DNA of 64,000 bases from Morella rubra (taxonomy: Eukaryota; Streptophyta; Magnoliopsida; Fagales; Myricaceae). How positions within the stretch are numbered: position 1 is the first letter of the stretch; every line of letters begins with the position of its first letter. Below the pieces are notes generated by a model. The model made no database searches. It saw only the letters and a list, made by a program, of their open reading frames with translations, and was not told where the DNA came from. The stretch is from assembly GCA_003952965.2 (NCBI GenBank), contig CM025849.1, positions 17,284,796 through 17,348,795 of the forward strand, written 5' to 3'. Positions 12,080 to 24,139 of the stretch are shown piece by piece. The position numbers and the translations under genes are program-made.

Positions 12080-12727
12080 CATCAAAGCTGGAAGCGTCCT
12101 GCCGTCTCGACTCCCAGCCTCCCCACCCTCAAACTGAGTCCGGCCTCCGTCGTGCGTCGTCGTCCCTCCCTCCCTCCCGAAATCTCTCAGCTCTCTAAGT
12201 CTGTTCACTAGCCACTGCAACAGGCAGAGCACAACCAGCTCTAAGAGAAGGAGCAACCAACGTGTGCAGCCGCAGGAGCCAGAGAAACAACCTGCAAGCC
12301 TGCACAGCAACCTGCTATGACTAGCAACATTCGGCTTTCATGCCAGCCACAAGAGATTCTATTCCAAAGCAACCAAAATTCAACTAGTCAAAAAGTTCCT
12401 CCATCAAAGCTGGAAGCGTCCTGCCGTCTCGACTCCCAGCCTCCCCACCCTCAAACTGAGTCCGGCCTCCGTCGTGCGTCGTGCGTCGTCCCTCCCTCCC
12501 TCCCGAAATCTCTCAGCTCTCTAAGTCTGTTCACTAGCCACTGCAACAGGCAGAGCACAACCAGCTCTAAGAGAAGGAGCAACCAACGTGTGCAGCCGCA
12601 GGAGCCAGAGAAACAACCTGCAAGCCTGCACAGCAACCTGCTATGACTAGCAACATTCGGCTTTCATGCCAGCCACAAGAGATTCTATTCCAAAGCAACC
12701 AAAATTCAACTAGTCAAAAAGTTCCTC
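12080..12727. repeat. 322-bp tandem repeat inside copy 1
   Basis: Unit 1 is 12080-12401 and unit 2 is 12402-12727. Both start catcaaagctggaagcgtcc and end aaaaagttcctc. The second copy of the larger duplication (from about 15925) has a single unit, with a C-rich run at about 15967-15991 in place of part of it. The unit looks like a transcript leader (CT-rich, few stops), but no protein is recognised. Confidence 0.85.
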
Positions 12728-13068
12728 CATCGAGTACAGCAACAGCCTTCCAGGCCCTACAGCTCTCTCCCTCCCGAAATCTCTCTCTCTCTCCCCTCTC
12801 TCTCGCTTGCTGAATTCAGTTGAGCTTTGGTGGCCGAATCTCTCACTAGCTCTCCCGTAAGGTGGGGTTTGTCAATTTTAATTTTCTAAAATGTTGTATT
12901 TCGTAAATGCCATTGTTATCTTCCTCTCGGTGGTTGTCTCTGCAAGTTCATCTAGTACTGTTGGTAATGGTGTGGGGATGGCCACTGCTATGCAGACTTT
13001 ATGCCATTAATCGGATATGATTAATTATGGTTTAGATTGAAAGATTTGGTCTCTTACGTTTGAAGCAT

Positions 13069-13350
13069 ATGTGCGAAGAGATAAATCTTAATAGTGATTT
13101 TTGGTTGGATTTATCAAATCTGTATTCTAGTACACAATTGGAGATGCCTTATCTGCAGGTTTTCTGTGATCTAGAAATTACATTGGAAGTTTTCTTTCGT
13201 TTTCTCTTTCATGCATCAGCTCCTTTTACAGCTCATTTGCCGGCCTATAATAGAACCGGAATTTCCGGATTCCTGAATGAATTTTTGGTTTCCTATGACT
13301 ATGATGGAAGTGAAATAAACTATTATATCGGTTTCGATACTCACCTTTAA
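13069..13350 (+). CDS. Hypothetical 93-codon ORF, copy 1
   Basis: An ATG at 13069 opens a frame of about 93 codons to 13350. The product is acidic and rich in aromatic residues (start MCEEINLNSDFW, end NYYIGFDTHL). I recognise no domain, signal peptide or membrane span. The same frame is kept in the second copy (16605-16886) with one visible amino-acid change (M to I in the LEMPY segment). Upstream lies a CT-rich leader-like region with a possible splice donor at about 12857 (cccgtaaggt). A possible acceptor follows the ORF near 13380 (ctttgtcag), so this region may also be intronic. The copies are too recent for frame conservation to prove coding. Confidence 0.2.
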   Translation: MCEEINLNSDFWLDLSNLYSSTQLEMPYLQVFCDLEITLEVFFRFLFHASAPFTAHLPAYNRTGISGFLNEFLVSYDYDGSEINYYIGFDTHL

Positions 13351-14770
13351 TAATAATTAAGTGGATTATTGTGCTTTGTCAGGTCCTCACTACTATTCCA
13401 GCTCAACTACGTCTTGAATGTTCTACAGCCTTCCTCACAGATCGATTCTTCGGTTATAACAAAGTACTCTGGCTGTATTGATTAAACGTCATAATATTCC
13501 ACCGTGAATGACATGACTGTATACGCAATTCTTCAATGGTCAGAAAAAGACAGTATTTTCATACTTAATCAGTAATCAACACGAGGCTGGAGATCATACG
13601 TAATTCTCGTATCAAGAAAACATGATCTAACATGTCTTTAGAGTTCCGAACCCACAAAATTCGGGGATGACTTGTGGCCCACCATACATGATATATCAGT
13701 AGATCGCATGTGCTGTTGCTGGCTAAGGAAGAGCTGGCACTCAATGGCCGGACGCCCTATTTTGTCTTACCAAACCAATAAGACTCTGAATATAGTCCTA
13801 GATGGTTAGATCGTAACATGATTTTATTACTTATAAGTGGAACCTAACGAAGAGTAATGGGAGATCATAACAAAATTAATCCGGTCTACATAATTCTCTG
13901 ATGCGATTCCATGTTATGCTAACAGCCAAGCCTAAGCATCTTGGACTGCCTTAATTACATTATCCCTCGTGTTAAAAGCTAAAGGTGTGGACGACCTAAA
14001 ACAGAAGCTATTTTCGAAAACTATGGGTTGGAAGTCACAGGCGTTATTGTCTCAAGCTAGGCCAAGTTGTATGCGGACCAATTCAGTCAGGCGATTATAA
14101 CTCTCAAATCAGAAACCAGAGAGGCCCACCGCGGACAGCTCAAAAATGGAGCAGAAAAAGGAGACATAACACTCGGCGGAAATCAAGGAGTTTGGAGTGG
14201 AGCCACTCTGGTCGATATTCTTGTTGTTGATGCTGGCTGGCAAGATAAGATCACTAGGCTACAAAACTGCGACGCAGAAAAGGAAAGAAGGCTAATATAA
14301 ATATTATCCCACCGCCTGCAATTCTGATTTTGATTCTTTAGAGAATGCCTTTATCAGTTTATCTCCTGCGAGTAATCCCAACAGAGAATGCCGACTGGAT
14401 TTTTTTTTAATGATTTCCCACTAGCTATAATATAACAACCTTTCTTCACATCTATTTAAGGTACTTAAACTATATTTCACTTGATCATCACTTCGATCGG
14501 AAAGCGATGCATCTTTATATATATATATATCATGCATGTTCCTTATATAATTCATAAAAAAGTGCATGATAATTATTCAATGATTTAAGTATGATTGGTA
14601 ATTGTTTTTCTGTTCGTTATTGATGACCACTATCCTCTGGCTCTATATCATATAAGAACAGACAGTGATTAGTCTGACTCTATATATAGCTAGGAAGCTC
14701 ATGAAGTTCACAAATGGACACCTTATCTAGTAAAATCATATATGCATGTTTGCTACAGAATCAGAATAAC

Positions 14771-15469
14771 TGAGCCACTAGCCGAAATGCCCTCAAGGCT
14801 TACACTTAAGAACATCTCTCTGCTCTCAATACAAGCTTGCAACACTCTCCAACTCCCCTTCCTCTCTCAGCAAGGGTCTAAGCCATGTTTTTATAGCCCT
14901 CAGGAGTGTGTTGGGCATGCCAACCAACAGCCATCCCAGCTGCTTGCTTGTTGCCAGTCTTTGCAGCAAGTGTGCCAGGCCTCTGCAGCTCTGCTGGGCT
15001 TCTGGCGTGCTCATGCACTGTTTGGGAGTCTGCTTGGCAATTGCTTGCTGCCAAGCCATGCAGCAGGTATGGCAGCATCAGGCAGGTAGCATTGGGCGCC
15101 AGCCCTGCGCCTAGCAAGGCCACTGACGTACACAACTGCCTTGTAGCACCCCAAATTCAAATTGTTCCGACTGCACAGCCTTCTGCAGCAATCATAAGCT
15201 CTAAGCTACAATCATGAGGCATCATGCGCCCTCCTGACACAGTCAGCGCGCCCCAGGCGCCTGTCAACATGCCTCTGGCGCCTCCTGATACGCCCTAGAT
15301 CTTGTCAACACGTTTCTGACATTCTGAGTCGACCAGCCACGTGTTGTAAAGCTTCCACAGTCGCAGAGCATGCTTGTCCTGGCCATCCCGGCACTCCTAG
15401 ACAAGGCAGCTCGTGTGGCATGGGCCGAGCCTTTAGTCACTTGGCCCATGCCCCTTTGTGCGCCCCATC
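14771..15469 (-). mobile_element. Partial gypsy LTR, truncated by the tandem duplication
   Basis: Matches 18310-19005 of the complete LTR. It starts with tgagccactagccg after cagaataac and stops at gcgccccatc, where copy 2 of the tandem duplication begins. The missing 218 bp are the 5' end of the LTR in element orientation. GC-rich and Ala/Cys/Gln-biased frames inside it are LTR sequence, not genes. Confidence 0.8.
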
Positions 15470-18400
15470 TGATATTATAAAGCTATGGTCTTCTACTTAT
15501 ATATATAAGATCTCCGGCCGGATGGTTTTTAAAAATGTAACTTTTTAAATAACCTCATTAATCCAACATCAAAGTGACCCTTTCTCTGAATAGATGGTCA
15601 GGGTGAAATTTTTTTTCAATGGAAATCAAATTTTCAATTTCGGTTCTAATATCAGTTCTGACTTATTCTAGTACTATAATCGAATTCTATTTTTAAAAAA
15701 TTTCAGAATCAGAATGAAAACCGAAAATTCCGGCGCTTCCGCCGGAATTTTCCAGCTCCGGAAGTTTTTTTAATTGATAAGTTAAAAGTTTGTTCTTTCT
15801 TCATGTACGTTGTTCCGGAAGTTTTTTTTTAAACAAAAATTAAATTCAAGTTACTGGGTCGTTTTGACCCAGGTCACGCGAAGAGAGACTTCAGTCTCTT
15901 TTAGAGTCTTCTTCTTCGTAAAACATCAAAGCTGGAAGGCGTCCTGCCAGTCATCGACTCCCAGCAAACCCCCCCCCCCCCCCCCCTCCCCCCCTCTCCC
16001 CACTGAGTCCGGCCTCCGTCGTGCGTCGTCTCCTCCCTCCCTCCCGAAATCTCTCAGCTCTCTAAGTCTGTTCACTAGCCACTGCAACAGGCAGAGCACA
16101 ACCAGCTCTAAGAGAAGGAGCAACCAACGTGTGCAGCCGCAGGAGCCAGAGAAACAACCTGCAAGCCTGCACAGCAACCTGCTATGACTAGCAACATTCG
16201 GCTTTCATGCCAGCCACAAGAGATTCTATTCCAAAGCAACCAAAATTCAACTAGTCAAAAAGTTCCTCCATCGAGTACAGCAACAGCCTTCCAGGCCCTA
16301 CAGCTCTCTCCCTCCCGAAATCTCTCTCTCTCTCCCTCTCTCTCGCTTGCTGAATTCAAGCTTCGGTGGCCGAATCTCTCACTAGCTCTCCCGTAAGGTG
16401 GGGTTTGTCAATTTTAATTTTCTAAAATGTTGTATTTCGTAAATGCCATTGTTATCTTCCTCTCGGTGGTTGTCTCTGCAAGTTCATCTAGTACTGTTGG
16501 TAATGGTGTGGGGATGGCCACTGCTATGCAGACTTTATGCCATTAATCGGATATGATTAATTATGGTTTAGATTGAAAGATTTGGTCTCTTACGTTTGAA
16601 GCATATGTGCGAAGAGATAAATCTTAATAGTGATTTTTGGTTGGATTTATCAAATCTGTATTCTAGTACACAATTGGAGATACCTTATCTGCAGGTTTTC
16701 TGTGATCTAGAAATTACATTGGAAGTTTTCTTTCGTTTTCTCTTTCATGCATCAGCTCCTTTTACAGCTCATTTGCCGGCCTATAATAGAACCGGAATTT
16801 CCGGATTCCTGAATGAATTTTTGGTTTCCTATGACTATGATGGAAGTGAAATAAACTATTATATCGGTTTCGATACTCACCTTTAATAATAATTAAGTGG
16901 ATTATTGTGCTTTGTCAGGTCCTCACTACTATTCCAGCTCAACTACGTCTTGAATGTTCTACAGCCTTCCTCACAGATCGATTCTTCGGTTATAACAAAG
17001 TACTCTGGCTGTATTGATTAAACGTCATAATATTCCACCGTGAATGACATGACTGTATACGCAATTCTTCAATGGTCAGAAAAAGACAGTATTTTCATAC
17101 TTAATCAGTAATCAACACGAGGCTGGAGATCATACGTAATTCTCGTATCAAGAAAACATGATCTAACATGTCTTTAGAGTTCCGAACCCACAAAATTCGG
17201 GGATGACTTGTGGCCCACCATACATGATATATCAGTAGATCGCATGTGCTGTTGCTGGCTAAGGAAGAGCTGGCACTCAATGGCCGGACGCCCTATTTTG
17301 TCTTACCAAACCAATAAGACTCTGAATATAGTCCTAGATGGTTAGATCGTAACATAATTTTATTACTTATAAGTGGAACCTAACGAAGAGTAATGGGAGA
17401 TCATAACAAAATTAATCCGGTCTACATAATTCTCTGATGCGATTCCATGTTATGCTAACAGCCAAGCCTAAGCATCTTGGACTGCCTTAATTACATTATC
17501 CCTCGTGTTAAAAGCTAAAGGTGTGGACGACCTAAAACAGAAGCTATTTTCGAAAACTATGGGTTGGAAGTCACAGGCGTTATTGTCTCAAGCTAGGCCA
17601 AGTTGTATGCGGACCAATTCAGCCAGGCGATTATAACTCTCAAATCAGAAACCAGAGAGGCCCACCGCGGACAGCTCAAAAATGGAGCAGAAAAAGGAGA
17701 CATAACACTCGGCGGAAATCAAGGAGTTTGGAGTGGAGCCACTCTGGTCGATATTCTTGTTGTTGATGCTGGCTGGCAAGATAAGATCACTAGGCTACAA
17801 AACTGCGACGCAGAAAAGGAAAGAAGGCTAATATAAATATTATCCCACCGCCTGCAATTCTGATTTTGATTCTTTAGAGAATGCCTTTATCAGTTTATCT
17901 CCTGCGAGTAATCCCAACAGAGAATGCCGACTGGATTTTTTTTTAATGATTTCCCACTAGCTATAATATAACAACCTTTCTTCACATCTATTTAAGGTAC
18001 TTAAACTATATTTCACTTGATCATCACTTCGATCGGAAAGCGATGATCTTTATATATATATATATATGCATGCATGTTCCTTATATAATTCATAAAAAAG
18101 TGCATGATAATTATTCAATGATTTTAAGTATGATTGGTAATTGTTTTTCTGTTCGTTATTGATGACCACTATCCTCTGGCTCTATATCATATAAGAACAG
18201 ACAGTGATTAGTCTGACTCTATATATAGCTAGGAAGCTCATGAAGTTCACAAATGGACACCTTATCTAGTAAAATCATATATGCATGTTTGCTACAGAAT
18301 CAGAATAACTGAACCACTAGCCGAAATGCCCTCAAGGCTTACACTTAAGAACATCTCTCTGCTCTCAATACAAGCTTGCAACACTCTCCAACTCCCCTTC

Positions 18401-19005
18401 CTCTCTCAGCAAGGGTCTAAGCCATGTTTTTATAGCCCTCAAGAGTGTGTTGGGCATGCCAACCAACAGCCATCCCAGCTGCTTGCTTGTTGCCAGTCTT
18501 TGCAGCAAGTGTGCCAGCCTCTGCAGCTCTGCCTGGGCTTCTGGCGTGCTCATGCACTGTTGGGAGTCTGCTTGGCAATTGCTTGCTGCCAAGCCATGCA
18601 GCAGGTATGGCAGCATCAGGCAGGTAGCATTGGGCGCCAGCCCTGCGCCTAGCAAGGCCACTGACGTACACAACTGCCTTGTAGCACCCCAAATTCAAAT
18701 TTTCCGACTGCACAGCCTTCTGCAGATATCATAAGCTCTAAGCTGCAATCATGAGGCATCATGCGCCCTCCTGACACAGTCAGCGCGCCCCAGGCGCCTG
18801 TCAACATGCCTCTGGCGCCTCCTGATACGCCCTAGATCTTGTCAACACGTTTCTGACATTCTGAGCCGACCAGCCACGTGTCGTAAAGCTTCCACAGTCG
18901 CAGAGCATGCTTGTCCTAGCCATCCCAGCGCTTCTGACGAGGCAGCTCGTGTGGCATGGGCCGAGCCTTTAGTCACTTGGCCCATGCCCCTTTGTGCGCC
19001 CCATC
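15470..19005. repeat. Tandem duplication, copy 2 (3536 bp)
   Basis: Near-identical to 11655-15469 minus one 322-bp unit. Here the LTR continues past the breakpoint into a full gypsy 3' end, so copy 2 holds the original context and copy 1 the novel junction. Small differences include a C run at about 15967-15991 and a 30-bp GC-rich insertion at about 15727-15755. Confidence 0.9.
16605..16886 (+). CDS. Hypothetical 93-codon ORF, copy 2
   Basis: Second copy of the frame at 13069-13350, differing by one ATG to ATA change that turns Met into Ile. It has the same upstream leader-like sequence and possible splice signals. No family recognised. Duplicated as part of the 3.5 kb unit, so it is not independent evidence of function. 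Confidence 0.2.
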   Translation: MCEEINLNSDFWLDLSNLYSSTQLEIPYLQVFCDLEITLEVFFRFLFHASAPFTAHLPAYNRTGISGFLNEFLVSYDYDGSEINYYIGFDTHL

Positions 19006-19223
19006 AGCAGCCCATGCGCGCACCAAGGCCAGATGAATGGCCTTGCTTGGCAAGTCCATCCTGCCACGCCCTTGCCCGACAAGTCTATCTTGCTGGGCCT
19101 TTCAAGTGCCCCCACTCGAACTAGCTTGACATGCAACCCCTCATGTCAAGATGCTTGGCAGTGTGCATGGGTGCTAGTCGCCACCCATGCCACTGCTCGG
19201 CTGTGCCGCACATCATGCTGACA
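18310..19223 (-). mobile_element. Ty3/gypsy 3' LTR, complete (914 bp)
   Basis: On the minus strand the LTR begins TGTCAGCA at 19223 and ends TGGTTCA at 18310. It is preceded by a polypurine tract at 19224-19241. The left flank is cagaataac; a 5-bp target duplication of type ataac is likely. No complementary 5' LTR is found on the right side of the element. Confidence 0.75.
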
Positions 19224-19241
19224 GACCACCCCCACCAAAAG
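19224..19241 (-). promoter_or_regulatory. Polypurine tract of the gypsy element
   Basis: The minus strand reads ttttggtgggggtggtc directly before the LTR start TGTCAGCA. This is the expected primer site for plus-strand DNA synthesis. Confidence 0.7.
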
Positions 19242-22200
19242 AACTCGATGTCCCCGTCGAGGCTTGGGTGAGGAAGTCCTAGATCTGCTTCTCAAATTGC
19301 CACAGCGTCGTGTCCTTCTCCCAGGTTGCTTAAGAATCTGTGAGGTTTCTCCATTTTATAAGAAAATAAGTCCGCCTATTCTTCTTGCTGTAGCCCTCCA
19401 CCCGCTGGGCTAATATCTTCTCTGCCTCCTTGTCAAACTCCACTCGGACTGTAGGAAGGGCCCTTTTTGACTTCATCCTTCCCTGATTCACCAAATCTTC
19501 ATTATATGGCTTTAGAAAGCTCACGTGTAAGGTTGGGTGAAGCTTGAGTCGCTCAGGTAGCTTCAACCGGTAGGCCACCCTACCTATTTTCTTCAGAATT
19601 TCTAAAAGGACCATCATACTTTGGGACATGACCGCGGTGGCTCTGTCCTTGCCGAAACTTCTTCCAAATCTGGGGAATGAGCTTCAGCATCACCCGATCT
19701 CCTTCCTGGAACTCCAAGGGCCTCCTCCCTTGGTTAGCATATTTCTTCATCCGCCTCTGGGCCTTGGCAAGGCTATCCTGAGCCATAGTTAGTAGCTCTT
19801 ACCTGTCTTTAGCAAACCGGAATGCAGCAGGGCATCTACCAACACGAGTCTGCCTTGCTATCTCGTGGTGAGTGAGCGATTGGTGCCCCAAGTTTAACTT
19901 GAAGGGGCTGCTCCCCGTTGCTGAAGATCTTTGTAGATTGTAAGTGAACTGGGCAACGTCTAGTAGGTCCACCCAGTTCTGCTGGCTAGCAGTCACATAA
20001 TGCCGCAGGTACTCTTCCAACAATGCATTTGCCCTTTCGGTTTGCCCATCGGTTTGCGGATGACTTGTGGTAGCAAACTTTAGTTATGAGCCCAATAGCT
20101 TGAACAATAAGGTCCAGAATCAGCTGGTGAACCATGGATCTCGATCACTTATAATGTCCTTCGGCATCCCAAAGTACTTGATAACATTTTTGAAGAAAAG
20201 GTCAGCTACCACCTCAGCCGTGCATACTTTGGGGGTTGCTATAAAGATTGCATATTTTGTTAATCGATCTACCACCACCATGACCAATCCTTTCCCTTTT
20301 GTCTTGGGAAATCCCAAAATGAAATCTATGGATAAGGACACCCATGACTTCTTGGAAATGGGGAGGGGTTGTAGCAGCCCAGCCTGCTTTCTCTGCTGCG
20401 ACTTGTCTTGCTGGTAGACCAAACAAGTCCTAACATAGAACTCAACATCCTCCTCCATCTTGGGCCAATGATAAGACCGACCCAAGAGTGCCATCATCCT
20501 TTCTCTTTCCAGGTGGCCGGCCCATTCAACATTGTGGGTTTCCCTTATCAACTTCTTCCGCAACTTCCTCTTTGGTACAAAGAGCCGGTTGCCTTTGGTA
20601 TAAAGCAGCCTATCTTCAGCCAATATTGCTTCACCAGCCAACTTGGACATTAGACACCAACTTTTGGTAAGTGGGGTTAGCATGGACACTTTTCCTTACC
20701 TTGTCAAGAAAGTCTGACTGTAAGGAGGTAAGGGCAGATACGTACTCCACTACTTGCTGGCGATTGAGGGCTGAGGGCATCCGCCACCTGGTTGTGCCGC
20801 CCAGGTTTATGTTCCTATACGAAATCATACTCTTGGAGGAATTCCTGCCACCATGCTTGTTTGGGTGACAGCTTCTTTTGGGAGTGGAAGTAGGTATTCG
20901 CCACATTATACCAAAGAGATAGACTCTCCAAACCATCAAACAATGGACCACCGCCAACATCTCTTTCTCGTGTGCTGAGTAACGCTGCTCAGCACCATTC
21001 AGCTTCCGGCTTTCAAAAGCAATAGGGTGTCCGAAGGGTAGTTCTAGGGTGTCCCTCCTGGACCAACACCCCGCCAATAGCTTTATCGGAGGCATCAGTA
21101 TGAACTTCGAAGGGTAGTTCAAAGTTTGGGAGACGCAGCACTGGTTCTGAAGAAACATCAACCTTTAGTTGTTCAAAAGCTTCCTGGCACCGTTCGGACC
21201 ATGCCCAGCCCTGGTCCTTCTTCAAGAGATCCGTCAAGGGCGCCACCAAATGCAAGTATCCTTCAATGAACTTGTGATAGTAGTTTGTAAGTCCTAGGAA
21301 GGATTGCAGCTCAGCAATACTCCAAGGCTCTGGCCACTGTAAGATGGCTTCCACCTTCCTTTCATCCATCTTGACATTGCCCTCCTAGATCTAGTGGCCC
21401 AGAAACATGATTCTCCTTCTGGCAAACTGACACTTCTCCTTCTTCACAAAGAGATAGTGCTCTCTCAGCTTGCTAAACACCTTGTGCAGGTGTTCGATGT
21501 GCTCCTCCATTGTACCGCTATAGACCACAATATCATCCAAATATACTACAACAAAGTGGTCAATGTACTCATGGAAAACATCATTCATAAGGTTATAGAA
21601 AGTGGCAGGGGCATTGGTGAGACCAAACGACATCACTAGAAACTCAAAGGAACCATACCTCATAACGCAAGTTGTCTTCAGCTCGTCCCTCTCCGCTATT
21701 CAAACTTGCCAATATGCAGATCACATGTCCAGTTTCGTAAAGTAGGTTGCTTGGCTCAACCTATCGAAAAAGGTCCTGTATGAGAGAGGAATTGGATATT
21801 TGTTCTTCATTGTGACCTTATTCAAGGCCCGATAGTCTACGAACATTCGAAGGGACCTGTCTTGCTTCTTCTAGAAGAGAACAAGAGCTCTATAAGGGGC
21901 CTTCGAAGGTTAGATAAACCCAGCATCAAGCAATTCCCCCAGTTGCTTTCTTAATTCCGTAAGTTCCTTTGGACTCATTCGATAAGAGGCCTGAACAGGA
22001 GGTTTAGCTTCTGGCACAAGCTCAATTTCATGATCCACAGCCTTTCAGGGAGGTAAAGTCTTTAGAAGTTCAGAGGACATAACATCCCTAAATTTGTCCA
22101 ACACATCTAACACCTCACTGGGAGGCTCTTCCTCCACTATATCCACAACCTCCCTTAGGGATGTCAAGTAGGTGAGTTCCCCTTTTTTCAGCCCATTCTC

Positions 22201-22660
22201 TAGCTGAATTGCCGAAAGGGGCTCCCCTCCATCTTTTCTAGCCAGCACCTTCGAGGAAGCGGGTACGAAACAAGACTGTCTTTCGTCCATCACTAACAGA
22301 CCCTTCAAAAAAGGGATTGGCCCAACCTTGGCCCGAACAAAAAACTCATTGCCTAGGATGATGTTGAAATCATCCAAAGGCAACATAGGGAAATCCATCT
22401 TGCCTTTTCATTCTCCTACTTCGAGGGGGACACGGGCAGCTCTGCCCAATACAGCTTGGGCTTCCAAGTTAACAGCCTTGATTTGGCTTGGACACTTGCT
22501 GACCTTCAGTCCAAGTGCCGCCACCACCTTATCGGACACAAAATTGTGGGTGGCTCCCGTGTCCAGCATGGCTATGATTTCTTTGTTGTTTGCAAGAAGG
22601 GGCACGTACAGTAACTCGGTGCGTCCATGCCCAAAGAGCACTTAGGCGGAGCTGGATGGG
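19236..22660 (-). pseudogene. Ty3/gypsy chromovirus pol (protease-RT-RNase H-integrase-chromodomain)
   Basis: Order on the minus strand: aspartic protease with AMLDTGATHNF near 22560; RT with MSFGLTNAPATFY and VVVYLDDIVVY near 21540; RNase H with [13 protein letters not shown] near 21080 and EKEMLAVVHCL near 20950; integrase zinc-binding HHCC at about 20600-20480 and core with SIDFILGFP near 20360 and ISDRD near 20135. A C-terminal chromodomain (EKILAQRVEG, YFLIKWRNL, then TWEKDTTLWQFE past a stop) spans about 19420-19255. The second zinc cysteine of the integrase reads Tyr (CLVYQQD). The frame is broken by stops at several places, including 21375, 21680, 20025 and 19330. The chromodomain places it among plant chromoviruses; the exact lineage was not resolved. 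Confidence 0.9.
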
Positions 22661-23140
22661 GTTAACTCGGGCATGGGGTACAACATCATCCTCGCCCGAG
22701 GCACTATCCTTCACCAAGGCCGAGAGCTTTTCGCATTTTGGGCAATCCCGTATGAGGGCCATCATAAATGAAACAGCCTGATGACTTGGTAGGTGATTTC
22801 TCTGCCACAGGGGCCTTTCCCTTACGCTTTGGCTCCTTTCCTCGGCTCTTCTGCCTTTCATCCTTCCGTTCCTTTTTTTCCTTGCCCTGGGGCTTGGTCT
22901 TTTGATTTTCCTCCGTTGGGGCCTTGGACTACCGGAAGTCCACTAGTGCTTCCGCCGCACCATCGCAGAAGGCAGGTCTTGCACCCCCTGCTTTCTCAGT
23001 TCAGCACAGGCTCAACCTTGTAGGCCAGACGTGAAATTGAAGAGCTTGTTGGGCTCTGACATGTCTTTGATGTCCAACAAAAGAGAGCTGAACTCTCTTA
23101 CGTACTCTTAAACTGAACCTGTCTGCTTTAACTTCTTCAG
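22661..23140 (-). pseudogene. Gypsy gag, C-terminal part
   Basis: The minus strand has a gag segment (SLLLDIKDMSEPN, then LFNFTSGLQG followed by a stop, then ACAELRKQG) and, nearer the protease, a decayed zinc knuckle reading GCFIYDGPHT and, one frame away, RDCPK. The second cysteine of the knuckle is Tyr and the knuckle is split by a frameshift. It runs into the protease as expected for a gag-pol polyprotein. The N-terminal part of gag is not upstream in the right orientation; it lies inverted at 23141-23527. Confidence 0.75.
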
Positions 23141-23527
23141 AAGTTGGAAGATCGGGCTGAGGAGCATGCTACATTAGCTGCTCATCGTATGGAGGGATTA
23201 TTAGAGGAAATTGAGTCTTTTAAGGACTCCATACAAACCGAGCTGGTTGTACTCAAGAGAGCTATTGGGGGAATTCCCAGCGAAGGGGAAGCCCCACCTC
23301 AACTGAAGGTCTCGAACCCCCTTCACTTCACTGGGACGAGATGCTCAAAGGAGTTAGAAAACTTTCTTTAGGATATGGAGCAGTTCTTTCAAGCTACTCG
23401 TGTTCCGAAGGAAGAAAGGGTGACGGTTGCTGCAATGTTTTTGACGTGAGATGCGAAGCTTTGGTGGCGGTCCTGACTCGAAGGTGATCTTAGTGCGAGG
23501 TGACCAAAGATTAGCACCTTAGAGATC
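23141..23527 (+). pseudogene. Gypsy gag N-terminal part, inverted, copy 1
   Basis: The plus strand reads EHATLAAHRMEGLLEEIES, then NPLHFTGTRCSKELENFL, a stop, DMEQFFQATRVPKEERVT and AKLWWRS. This is the retrotransposon gag core (KELENFL..DMEQFF, AKLWW). It should precede the minus-strand gag at 22661-23140 but lies in the opposite orientation, so an inversion breakpoint sits at about 23140. It ends where the CACTA terminus begins (23528). Stops at the end of ENFL and before the AKLWW motif inactivate it. Confidence 0.8.
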
Positions 23528-23851
23528 TACTACAAAAACACAGGTCTATAGTGGCGGTCTTTTTAACGGCGGTTGATAAAACTGCCACTATAGACCCCAT
23601 ATCCCGATGTTTTACTTAAAACGTGGCTAAAAAGACGTCTATAGCGGTGGTCTTTTTAGCGTTTCACCGCTATACACCCCTTATAGCAGCGGTCCCTGTA
23701 GCAGGAGCAACGACCGCTTATAGACCACTATAGCAGCGGTCACTTCTCCAGGACCACCTCGGCGGTGTTGTCCTCGGCTCTTCTGCCTGTTACCTATTAG
23801 TATGACCCATCTTGTACTTTTATTTTGAAACCCGCGGCCAGTGACCTCTGC
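23528..23851 (+). mobile_element. Truncated CACTA left end (duplicate)
   Basis: Begins tactacaaaaacacaggtc and carries subterminal motifs such as tatagtggcggtc and tagcagcggtc, as in the longer copy at 24524. Internal deletions shorten it to about 324 bp, and it ends at the duplication junction. Confidence 0.65.
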
Positions 23852-24139
23852 TATTTCCTTGCCCTGGGGCTTGGTCTTTGTGATTTTTGATGTCCTCCGT
23901 TGAGGGCCTTGGACTACCGGAAGTCCACTAGCTGCTTCCGCCGCATTTCCATCGCAAATGCAAGGCAGGTCATTGCACCCCCTGCTTTCTCAGTTCAGCA
24001 CAGGCTCAACCTTGTAGGCCAGACGTGAAATTGAAGAGCTTGTTGGGCTCTGACATGTCTTTGATGTCCAACAAAAGAGAGCTGAACTCTCTTACGTACT
24101 CTTGAACTGAACCTGTCTGCTTTAACTTCTTCAGAAGTT

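Larger units (their letters stand above)
11655..15469. repeat. Tandem duplication, copy 1 (3815 bp)
   Basis: Directly repeated at 15470-19005 with only scattered substitutions and small indels. Both copies begin tgatattataaagctatgg and end with gcgccccatc inside a gypsy LTR. Copy 1 is longer because it carries an extra 322-bp internal repeat. The junction shows at most 1 bp of microhomology, consistent with end-joining or template switching. Confidence 0.9.

Noticed and set aside
12020..12646. Frames with Leu/Arg/Gly runs on the minus strand and Ser/Pro/Gln on the plus strand
   Set aside because: They come from the CT-rich repeated leader sequence. Both strands are open because of composition, and the frames change with the repeat.
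14067..14300. 77-codon frame repeated at 17603-17836
   Set aside because: It opens with TTG and contains no in-frame ATG. Conservation between the copies only reflects the recent tandem duplication.
14742..15217. Several overlapping Ala/Cys/Gln-rich frames on both strands (also 18281-18734)
   Set aside because: They lie inside the gypsy LTR. The GC-rich composition gives long frames in all phases and none has a domain.
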